Assembly: GCA_945833725.1 (NCBI GenBank)
Contig: CAMAFU010000097.1
Location: 1-6,937, forward strand
Origin: an uncultured Treponema sp.
Lineage (GTDB): Bacteria > Spirochaetota > Spirochaetia > Treponematales > Treponemataceae
DNA length: 6,937 nucleotides
Reading direction: 5' to 3'
Of the stretch, positions 1-5,623 are shown one piece after another; the stretch's first letter is position 1, and each line of letters starts with the position of its first letter. The notes under the pieces are model-generated. The model was not told where the DNA came from. It did not search any database and saw only the letters and a list, made by a program, of their open reading frames with translations. The position numbers and the translations under genes are program-made.

Positions 1-1991
1 TTTGCCCTGCGAACAAGATGACTTTTGCTTACATGAAGTTCATCCGACATTTTGTCCAGATTTATCATTTCGTTTAAATGTTCTACAAGATAATTTGTTA
101 TTTGCCGTACGGTAATTCCGTTTTTTGTTTCCTGTAAGGAAGTTTCCGGCAGATGAAGTATTCCTACAAGCTGTTCTCCGCTTAAAAGCCTTGAATGTTC
201 TTTTGTGCGACCTTCCCTGGAATAAACTGAGTAAAGTGCATTGCTTAAAAGCATTCGGACTGTATCGTAAACAGAAATGTTCTGTGTTCCTATTTCGAGG
301 AAAGCGTAGCCAAAATATCTGTCTGCATGGTAAAGAATTTCCAGCATAACGGAATACCGCCTGTTTTGCGGAAAAAATGTTTTTGGAAAACAGGATGGAT
401 CATAAACTTTGAACGGAAGTTTGTCTTTTATGTGTATAGGAGGTTCCGGGAGAATAAGTTCGATGTTGGAAGCCGATAAATCCAAAGTCATGTTGTCGGA
501 AAGACACAGAATAATTCCTGGAATTTCCATTTCGGAAAGCTGAAACCTAAGAACATCTTGAATCTGTTTACCTGTTGTGGCACTGGCAAAATTCATGGCA
601 ATTTGCGATATGCTGTTCATAAGGTAAGAATTTTCTCTTGTAGAAAGAGTGTCATATTCAATAAAAACAGAAACAAGTGTTCGTAACTGATGAAAAATAT
701 TTTCCAGATGAGCAAACTGACTTTCATCGTCTTTTACCATTGGCAGGATTATCTGGCGGAGATTTGTAATATTTTGCTGAAGTTCGCTGTTTACAAGGGT
801 GCAGTCTTTTCTGATATTTTGGAGCAGATTCTGGAACCACCTGAGAGTTGCACTTGGTTCAGACTGTTCATAAATATCAAAAAATATTGAATCAATAAGC
901 TCTACAATTTCGGAATCGCTGCGTTGAGGAAAAATTTCCCTTACTTTTGTTAAAAGGTATGCCCGGACTTCTTCTTCGGAACTGTTCTGGTCGATGGTGG
1001 GCATTGATTTTGAAAAACTTACCCCGGAATCAATTATGCTTTTTTCAAAACAGCCGCAGGACTGGCGTACAAGTAAAGTTGTAGGTACAAGGCGGGTTTC
1101 GTATACAGTTTGAGGATTCATTATTCTGTCGATAAGAAGTTCGACGGCAGCATAACCCCGGCGAAAATATTCCAGGTTCATTGTTGTAACAGGGGAGCGG
1201 GCCGTAATGCCGTTGTATTGATTGTTAAAACCTGTAACGGCTACATCTTTTGGAACGGAAATGCCCCTTTTATCCAGTTCTTCAATAACAAAATTTGCAA
1301 TAATGTCGGAAGTTGTAATAATGCAGTCTATTGAAGAATGATTTTTTAGATTCCAGGAGGAACATAACTGATTGACAGCCATTGCAATATCAACGGAGTC
1401 CATTGTTTTTGTCATGTAGATTGAATTTGGAAGTTCCTGAATGTTGTGTTTTTTTAATTCTGTGTGGTAGGCTTCCAGACGGCGAAGGTGTGGTTCTGAT
1501 ACTTTTGAGCCGATAAAGACAAATTTTTTATAGCCGTGAACTTCTACAAGGTGATTTATAATTAAGGCAATGGAAGAAGTATTGTCTATTCTTATGCAAG
1601 GCACGCCTTCAATGTCCATAAATCCAATGTCAACCATGGGAAGGGGTTTTAGGGAATTGAAAGTATGTATGATTGTATTGTTGTCGAGAAAACTGCAAAG
1701 CGAAGAAGCCCATGTAACAAGACCGTCTACCAGAGGATATTTCATAAAGCGGAAGTTTTTTAAGTAGTGAGAAATAAAATCGATGTCGTCGAAAAGTGAA
1801 TACTTTATGGCACCGGCAAAATTTATGAAATTTAAATCGTAATCGGCAGCAGCCTTCATCATGCCGGCAATATATTCCTGACCGATAAAAGAACGAAAGT
1901 CGGCAATACCTGTAAAACCTATGGTTACTCTGTTTCCCTGATTTTTGCGCTGTGTTAAAAAAGCGCGCCTTTTTGCAATTCCCTGATTCAT
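1..1991 (-). CDS. PBP1-like sensor / AraC-type transcriptional regulator (C-terminus cut by window edge)
   Basis: The frame is open for 663 complete codons from the ATG at 1991 to the left edge. It has no signal peptide or membrane segment, so the protein is probably a cytoplasmic DNA-binding regulator. Residues about 22-310 resemble the LacI/PBP1 sugar-binding fold: it opens with RVTIGFTG, has DVAVTGFNN near the end, and closes with VRQSCGC (SCGC at 311-314), a signature I associate with multidomain PBP1 regulators. There is no LacI helix-turn-helix in front of it. Residues 315-460 look helical. About 460-585 is GAF-like in feel (GYAFLEIG from 561). From I626 the sequence ITVRQITNYLVEHLNE followed by LDKMSDELHVSKSHLVRRA matches the first helix-turn-helix of AraC/XylS proteins; the rest, roughly 65-70 residues, lies outside the window. 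An in-frame TGA at 2006-2004 fixes this ATG as the first possible start. No ribosome binding site precedes it. The ligand and target genes are unknown; a sugar is the family expectation. [Confidence was missing from the original answer; 0.5 is a placeholder.]. Confidence 0.5.
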   Translation of the reverse strand, partial: MNQGIAKRRAFLTQRKNQGNRVTIGFTGIADFRSFIGQEYIAGMMKAAADYDLNFINFAGAIKYSLFDDIDFISHYLKNFRFMKYPLVDGLVTWASSLCSFLDNNTIIHTFNSLKPLPMVDIGFMDIEGVPCIRIDNTSSIALIINHLVEVHGYKKFVFIGSKVSEPHLRRLEAYHTELKKHNIQELPNSIYMTKTMDSVDIAMAVNQLCSSWNLKNHSSIDCIITTSDIIANFVIEELDKRGISVPKDVAVTGFNNQYNGITARSPVTTMNLEYFRRGYAAVELLIDRIMNPQTVYETRLVPTTLLVRQSCGCFEKSIIDSGVSFSKSMPTIDQNSSEEEVRAYLLTKVREIFPQRSDSEIVELIDSIFFDIYEQSEPSATLRWFQNLLQNIRKDCTLVNSELQQNITNLRQIILPMVKDDESQFAHLENIFHQLRTLVSVFIEYDTLSTRENSYLMNSISQIAMNFASATTGKQIQDVLRFQLSEMEIPGIILCLSDNMTLDLSASNIELILPEPPIHIKDKLPFKVYDPSCFPKTFFPQNRRYSVMLEILYHADRYFGYAFLEIGTQNISVYDTVRMLLSNALYSVYSREGRTKEHSRLLSGEQLVGILHLPETSLQETKNGITVRQITNYLVEHLNEMINLDKMSDELHVSKSHLVRRA

Positions 1992-1997
1992 AAGCAG

Positions 1998-2008
1998 ATT
2001 ATATCATA
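1998..2008 (-). promoter_or_regulatory. Extended -10 promoter of the PBP1/AraC regulator
   Basis: The minus strand reads TATGATATAAT, a perfect TATAAT (2003-1998) with the TGn extension (2006-2004). No good -35 lies at 16-18 bases; TTGTAT at 2029-2024 is 20 bases away. An extended -10 can work without a strong -35. The predicted start of transcription falls at about 1991-1992, on the A of the start codon. The TGA inside this element is also the in-frame stop that closes the reading frame upstream. Confidence 0.6.
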
Positions 2009-2063
2009 GTTTAATAATATTTTATACAACTTTGATACTTTTTATTTTTTTTCTGTTGTTTTT

Positions 2064-2069
2064 TATAAT
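2064..2069 (+). promoter_or_regulatory. Possible plus-strand -10 ahead of the GC-rich island
   Basis: A perfect TATAAT lies in a T-rich tract and would start transcription near 2076, just before the GC-rich island. No convincing -35 stands at normal spacing (TTGATA at 2032-2037 is 26 bases away). In such AT-rich DNA a TATAAT can occur by chance. It matters only if the island is transcribed on its own. Confidence 0.25.
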
Positions 2070-2100
2070 TATTTAAGATTTCGTAATAATTTTTTGTGAA

Positions 2101-2215
2101 AAGGGCTTCCCCAGTGAGCGATTGTAGCCCCGCGAAGCGTCCGGCTTGCCGGATGAAGCGATAAGCGAAAGGGCGAAAAGCGCGGCCCGACTGAAAGGAG
2201 GGACACTGCCGGAAA
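2101..2215 (+). repeat. GC-rich structured intergenic island, copy 1 (dispersed-repeat or small-RNA candidate)
   Basis: A sharply GC-rich block sits in very AT-rich intergenic DNA and has no supported reading frame. The core is a perfect hairpin at 2140-2153 (TCCGG, loop CTTG, CCGGA), which as RNA carries the very stable CUUG tetraloop. ATGAAGCG overlaps its end (2153-2160), followed by an AGCGAAAGGGCGAA block from 2164. Outer pairings nest around it: CCGCG 2130-2134 with CGCGG 2181-2185, and CAGTG 2112-2116 with CACTG 2204-2208. An AAAGGAGG at 2194-2201 looks like a ribosome binding site but no ATG, GTG or TTG follows at a usable distance. The same order of elements recurs at 5351-5484 in the opposite orientation. 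Strand is given as the one with the CUUG loop. Edges are approximate. Confidence 0.5.
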
Positions 2216-2239
2216 TTTATAAATAAAAATTTCCTTTTT
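2211..2239 (+). terminator. AT-stem hairpin followed by T tract
   Basis: A perfect 8-bp inverted repeat (GGAAATTT at 2211-2218, AAATTTCC at 2227-2234, 8-base loop) is followed by TTTTT and, after AG, a further T run. It has the shape of an intrinsic terminator on the plus strand, though the stem is AT-rich and so weak. No plus-strand protein gene lies upstream in the window. It would end a transcript of the GC-rich island or insulate the lipoprotein promoter just downstream. Confidence 0.4.
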
Positions 2240-2261
2240 AGTTTTTTGTTTTTTTTTGTAT

Positions 2262-2267
2262 TATAAT
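2262..2267 (+). promoter_or_regulatory. -10 of the lipoprotein promoter
   Basis: A perfect TATAAT stands 48 bases before the lipoprotein start codon, giving a predicted transcription start near 2274 and a leader of about 42 bases. The -35 region is a T-rich tract with no clear TTGACA-like hexamer at 17 bases. Downstream, AAGGA at 2304-2308 lies 7 bases before the ATG and serves as ribosome binding site. Confidence 0.45.
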
Positions 2268-2315
2268 TCTGAGGGGCTTTTTCAGGCTGAAAATTTGTTT
2301 TATAAGGATTTTACT

Positions 2316-2846
2316 ATGAAAAAATTGACTGGAATTATTGCAGCGTTTTTGATTGCGGGGATTTTCTTTTCTGGCTGTACACCGGAAGATAAGGAGCTCC
2401 TTTTGGGGCCGGAAAATACATGGTGCAAAACTGAGCTGTCGTATAAAAATGCTGACGGTGAAACAGAAATAACTTCTCTTGATGTATGGGTTTACTACAC
2501 CGATTCTGAAAAAAAAGAAAGCGGAAAAACCCTTAAGCCAGGTCTTACTGTGGTGCTTGCCTGTAAGGGTGGAAGCAATACAACGCTTTCTAAAGCTCTT
2601 AATGGCTGTTATGTTATGAAAACTTTTGAAAAAGACAAGTCTGACAGTGAATTAGAAGGGGTGAACTGGAAAAGTTCAAGGGCAACATGGGCTGCTTTGT
2701 ATTGGGCAAAGGCTGATTTTAGAAAATCTGAAAACCAGGAGACCAAAAACCCATTCCTTTATACAGGAAGTGAATTGGGCGATTTTAGCAGCATTAAAGA
2801 TAATTTTTCGTGGAAAAGGCTTCTTGCCGCTTACCTTCTTAGCTAG
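2316..2846 (+). CDS. Small lipoprotein of unknown function
   Basis: The product is 176 residues. The start at 2316 was chosen over an upstream TTG in the same frame because it has AAGGA seven bases before it and begins a textbook lipoprotein signal: KK, a hydrophobic stretch LTGIIAAFLIAGIFF, then the lipobox FSGC with the lipidated Cys at 21. The mature protein starts CTPEDKELLLGPENTWCK and is therefore anchored in a membrane and exposed to the periplasm or surface. The rest is polar and aromatic (VWVYY, CYVMKTF, WAALYWAKADF), with further cysteines at about 36, 84 and 98; I recognise no domain. Spirochetes encode many small lineage-specific lipoproteins and this fits that pattern. It stands alone: divergent from the regulator, convergent with the pectinesterase, with its own promoter and a terminator after the stop. 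Gene call is firm, function unknown. Confidence 0.85.
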   Translation: MKKLTGIIAAFLIAGIFFSGCTPEDKELLLGPENTWCKTELSYKNADGETEITSLDVWVYYTDSEKKESGKTLKPGLTVVLACKGGSNTTLSKALNGCYVMKTFEKDKSDSELEGVNWKSSRATWAALYWAKADFRKSENQETKNPFLYTGSELGDFSSIKDNFSWKRLLAAYLLS

Positions 2847-2857
2847 CATAAAATCGT

Positions 2858-2917
2858 AAAAAAAATTGCCTGCCGTTAAGTGAAGTGTTCTTCATTTTTC
2901 GACAGGCTTTTTTTTTT
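2858..2917. terminator. Bidirectional intrinsic terminator between lipoprotein and pectinesterase genes
   Basis: A long imperfect hairpin spans 2868-2907. GCCTG pairs with CAGGC at the base, CG with CG after one mismatch, and TGAAG with CTTCA under a TGTT loop. On the plus strand it is followed by ten T (2908-2917). On the minus strand the eight A at 2858-2865 supply the U run. It lies 21 bases after the lipoprotein stop and 15 bases after the pectinesterase stop, so it can end both convergent transcripts. Confidence 0.85.
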
Positions 2918-2922
2918 GATTT

Positions 2923-5241
2923 TTATTTTATCTGTTTACCGTTTACCGTAACTGTTGCGATTGTAGGGGCCTTTCCTGTTGGAATAGGAATGTCGCCTGC
3001 ACCGCTTAAACCGTAAAGAGCAACCCGTACCGTAATTGTTTCGCCTTTTTCTGCAATAACCGGGGAATTAACTTTGTAAGTTGTTTTTGCGTTGCGGATT
3101 TTTCTTGAATCATCGTCAAAAATACTTCCGGATTTGTCGCCGTTTATGTATGTTACATGGCAGGCAATATTTCCTGTTCCGTGGTTACCGTAGGCCACAG
3201 AAACTTCTGTAAGCTGGAATTTTTCTTTGGCAGTTATAGGAAAATCAATGTAGACTGTTTTTCGGCCGATAAGCTCAGATGTATAGTCTGAATAACTTAA
3301 AGCGGCTTTTGCTACATCGGAAGAAATTTTTGAACTGTTGAATTTCCATGTTCCTGCCGAAGGTACGGCTTTTTGGGCAATTCCTACTTTGTCGTTGTCG
3401 CTTGTTCCTGCCAGTGTTTCTGTTGATGCCGGTGTGTCAAGCCATGTTACGCTGAATGCGCCTTCTTCCGGTTTTAAGATTTTTATTTCTTTTTCGCCGT
3501 AAGTTCCTTTGGCATCTCTGGATTTTGCCGTTACCTTTATTATTGTGTCCTCTTTTACAGCGTTAGCTTTAAGGAATCCGTTGGAATCGATAGAAGCGGC
3601 ATTTTCATCGGAAACGGACCAGATGTATTCTGGATTTGTAGGATTTGGCGGATTAAGGATGGCACTCATTTGCAGAGTTTTGCGTCCTGCCAGTTCTGTT
3701 TTGTTTCTGTGGGATTTTACCTCGATTGATTCAACGGGGCGGAATTTTAAATCGTTGTCGTAAAGAATAGAAATTTTCGTAATGTAGGATTTTTCTTCGG
3801 CTGTTAATGTAAGTTCTGCCTTATCTTCGTAAACTACATAAATTGAATCGGCATAAGTTGAAGTTGTTCCCGTGCAGAAATTGTATGTGCCTTCTCCCTG
3901 TGTTCCAGCTTTTATTGTTCCTGTTCCGGCATAATAGCCTGTAACAGTTACAATTCCTTTTTTTGCAAGGGGAATTGTAATTTTTGCTCCGGGATTTCCT
4001 GCGTAGTGAGGTTTGTCTGCTTCTTTTGCAAATCCGTCGAATTTAACTTTTGAAAGTCCTGTGTCGTTTGTGCCGTCGAGGAAGAAAATTTCCTGTTCAG
4101 GTTCAGTTTCGCCTTTTAAAAGGGAAGATGACTTGTCTTTTGAAATTTTCCATTTGCGGCTGGAGGCAACTGCTGATGCATCAAAAATGCCTTCGCTGTC
4201 TTTGCGGTATTTTCCTGCAAGAATGTCGTAATGTCTGTTTAAAATTGCATCGCGGCCTGAAAACTCCAGAGCAGCATCTGTTTCAGAAATTATGTCTTTT
4301 CTTCCATCTGTAGAAACTCCAAGGCTTTTTGCTGTACTTGAATCAAGTTTCCATCCGATTATGTTTTCTGGAACTCCGGGAGCTGTAAGAGGTGTTTTTG
4401 ACCACAACTCTTTTGTAACTCCAGAAGCCTTTGTTTTTACAAAAGCAATCTGGCTGTAATAGCCGCTACTCCATGGTGTGCGTCCAAGGTAAGTTGTCTG
4501 CCTTTTGTCGCTGGAAACTGTTGAATTGAAAATTACAAGGCCTTTGTGTGCCTTAGGTCCAATGTTCATTCTTGGGGCACCGATGTATGAAGTGTGGGCG
4601 GCGTGCTTTTCGTCGTAAACTGAATAAATTGTACATTCTTCAAAAAGAGCTGTTTTTCCGGTTGCTTCCATCCAGATAAAGTCTGTATCGCCTTCTACAT
4701 AGCATTTGTAAAACCAAGTTTTTCCTGTTGTACGCAATGTATCTTGATGAGATTTGAACGAACAGTTGTATGCTGCAACATATCCTGTGGAGTCAAAACC
4801 TAAAGTTTCTGCCTGAGTGCCAGAGCCTTTTACAGTTCCGCGGACATAAGTGTTGTGAAGGGTTAAATTTTCGAGAATAAGGTTTCCTGTACCGTCGAAT
4901 TCAAAAAGACATCTGTTTTTCTGGGCAGTGCCGGCAATTTTAATTCTTCCCAGGTCGCCGTCGTTATCTTTTGCAATTACTACATTAGAGCCGAATTTTG
5001 ATTTTGTCTGACCAGATAAAATAACTGTTGCAGGTCCTTTGTAGTAAAGAACTTCCTCGTAAGTGCCTTCTGGAAGAAGAATTGTATATTCACCTTCTCC
5101 TTTTATTGCGTTTAAGGCACTTTGAATTGTGTCGTACTGCTTTTTTTGAGAAGCAGAATCTGTCATTGTAACTTTAGGTGCACTAAAAGCCATAAGAGCA
5201 GAAAGTGAAGCCAAAATTACAGCCGTTGTTTTTTTTAGCAT
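2923..5241 (-). CDS. Secreted pectinesterase (carbohydrate esterase family 8) with C-terminal beta modules
   Basis: The 772-residue product should hydrolyse methyl esters of pectin outside the cytoplasm, releasing methanol and exposing galacturonate for lyases. The open frame runs 88 codons further upstream, but I chose the ATG at 5241. It has GGAGG seven bases before it and begins a signal peptide (MLKKTTAVILASLSALMAFSA, cleavage after about 21). The catalytic domain (about 22-345) shows the family landmarks in order: GTYEE at 59-63, TQAETL with Q143, QDTL with Q166/D167, GDTDFIW with nucleophile D187, and LGRTPW with R254. Two differ from the usual text: DFIFG is DFIWM and LGRPW has an extra Thr. 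Residues about 380-495 form an unassigned beta-rich region, about 501-592 look like a bacterial Ig-like group 2 domain (VESIEVKS, YIWSVSDENAASID), and 593-772 a further beta-rich region. Such add-ons often bind glycans or act as spacers. No lipobox or membrane anchor is seen. Confidence 0.92.
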   Translation of the reverse strand: MLKKTTAVILASLSALMAFSAPKVTMTDSASQKKQYDTIQSALNAIKGEGEYTILLPEGTYEEVLYYKGPATVILSGQTKSKFGSNVVIAKDNDGDLGRIKIAGTAQKNRCLFEFDGTGNLILENLTLHNTYVRGTVKGSGTQAETLGFDSTGYVAAYNCSFKSHQDTLRTTGKTWFYKCYVEGDTDFIWMEATGKTALFEECTIYSVYDEKHAAHTSYIGAPRMNIGPKAHKGLVIFNSTVSSDKRQTTYLGRTPWSSGYYSQIAFVKTKASGVTKELWSKTPLTAPGVPENIIGWKLDSSTAKSLGVSTDGRKDIISETDAALEFSGRDAILNRHYDILAGKYRKDSEGIFDASAVASSRKWKISKDKSSSLLKGETEPEQEIFFLDGTNDTGLSKVKFDGFAKEADKPHYAGNPGAKITIPLAKKGIVTVTGYYAGTGTIKAGTQGEGTYNFCTGTTSTYADSIYVVYEDKAELTLTAEEKSYITKISILYDNDLKFRPVESIEVKSHRNKTELAGRKTLQMSAILNPPNPTNPEYIWSVSDENAASIDSNGFLKANAVKEDTIIKVTAKSRDAKGTYGEKEIKILKPEEGAFSVTWLDTPASTETLAGTSDNDKVGIAQKAVPSAGTWKFNSSKISSDVAKAALSYSDYTSELIGRKTVYIDFPITAKEKFQLTEVSVAYGNHGTGNIACHVTYINGDKSGSIFDDDSRKIRNAKTTYKVNSPVIAEKGETITVRVALYGLSGAGDIPIPTGKAPTIATVTVNGKQIK

Positions 5242-5296
5242 AAATTTTCCTCCATATCGTGAAAAAACGCTGAATTGAATTTTTAAAGCTTTTTCT

Positions 5297-5324
5297 ATTT
5301 TATCATACATATTGCGATTGTCGA
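5297..5324 (-). promoter_or_regulatory. Promoter of the pectinesterase gene
   Basis: On the minus strand TCGACA (5324-5319) is separated by 16 bases from TAAAAT (5302-5297), which carries the TGA extension (5305-5303). The extended -10, TATGATAAAAT, differs by one base from that of the regulator. Predicted transcription start is near 5290, leaving a leader of about 49 bases that ends in GGAGG and contains the palindrome AAAGCTTT (5285-5292). A TATAAT further upstream (5509-5504) lacks a -35 and would put the GC-rich island in the leader; it is the less likely choice. Confidence 0.6.
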
Positions 5325-5350
5325 GGTTAACATTTTTGAGTGTACATTTT

Positions 5351-5484
5351 TGGGTGGCTTTTTGCTTGCTTCGCCTTCGCTCATTAACCAAAAACCGGGC
5401 TTTCCAGGGTTCCGCTGCCGCTTCATTCGACGCAGCAAGCTGCTTACGAACTGGCTTTGCCAGCCCTTCCAATCCCTGCCACGG
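5351..5484 (-). repeat. GC-rich structured intergenic island, copy 2 (opposite orientation)
   Basis: This block lies between the divergent pectinesterase and fusA promoters. It holds two short-loop hairpins: GCAGC-AA-GCTGC at 5432-5443, which on the minus strand is GCAG-CTTG-CTGC with a CUUG loop, and CTGGC-TTT-GCCAG at 5451-5463. Reading the minus strand, the CUUG hairpin is followed by ATGAAGCG (5426-5419) and later by GAGCGAAGGCGAA (5382-5370). This is the same order as in the island at 2101-2215, with more spacing. The frame of the pectinesterase happens to stay open through it, but the peptide is low-complexity and precedes a proper signal peptide, so I treat it as non-coding. Edges are approximate. 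Confidence 0.5.
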
Positions 5485-5536
5485 AAAAAACTCTCCCTTT
5501 ACCATTATAAAAATTCATTTTTTACAGAGCCCGTAA

Positions 5537-5565
5537 TTGAATAAGACTGTTTTTTCCCTTATAAT
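5537..5565 (+). promoter_or_regulatory. fusA: Promoter of fusA
   Basis: TTGAAT (5537-5542), a spacer of exactly 17 bases and a perfect TATAAT (5560-5565) make the best-formed promoter in the window, as expected for a highly expressed translation factor. Transcription should start near 5572, leaving a leader of about 52 bases. The ribosome binding site GAGAGG (5611-5616) ends seven bases before the ATG. Confidence 0.7.
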
Positions 5566-5578
5566 TGGTAGGATACCA
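5566..5578 (+). repeat. Short inverted repeat at the fusA transcription start
   Basis: TGGTA and TACCA surround GGA, a 5-bp perfect inverted repeat that begins at the base after the fusA -10 and covers the predicted first transcribed base. It could be an operator or a 5'-end hairpin, but 5-bp repeats are common by chance and nothing else supports it. Confidence 0.2.
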
Positions 5579-5623
5579 TTAAATTGGAATTGTTTTGTAA
5601 ACTTTTTTTTGAGAGGTAACAAT

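Noticed and set aside
125..1767. Several plus-strand open frames of 65-75 codons
   Set aside because: All lie opposite the uninterrupted minus-strand regulator frame, which has recognisable domains; the plus frames give no coherent protein.
2194..2226. AAAGGAGG as the ribosome binding site of a tiny gene in the GC-rich island
   Set aside because: Only a CTG follows at usable distance, and that frame stops after six codons; no ATG, GTG or TTG is available.
2256..2315. Twenty-codon upstream extension of the lipoprotein from a TTG
   Set aside because: It overlaps the -10 of the gene, has no ribosome binding site, and would bury the lipoprotein signal; the ATG at 2316 has both.
3509..4313. Plus-strand open frames of 72-87 codons within the pectinesterase gene
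   Set aside because: They are antisense shadows of the pectinesterase C-terminal modules, overlap each other, and show no ribosome binding sites or domains.
5432..5463. Paired hairpins as an intrinsic terminator for pectinesterase or fusA
   Set aside because: They lie upstream of both divergent genes and neither hairpin is followed by a T run on either strand.
5242..5505. 88-codon N-terminal extension of the pectinesterase frame starting at an ATG at 5505
   Set aside because: The extension runs through the GC-rich island and the likely promoter, and precedes a proper signal peptide and GGAGG ribosome binding site at 5241; a signal peptide buried at residue 89 would not work.
5504..5509. Minus-strand TATAAT as main pectinesterase promoter
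   Set aside because: No -35 at 16-18 bases and no TG extension, while a closer site at 5324-5297 has both a -35 and an extended -10.
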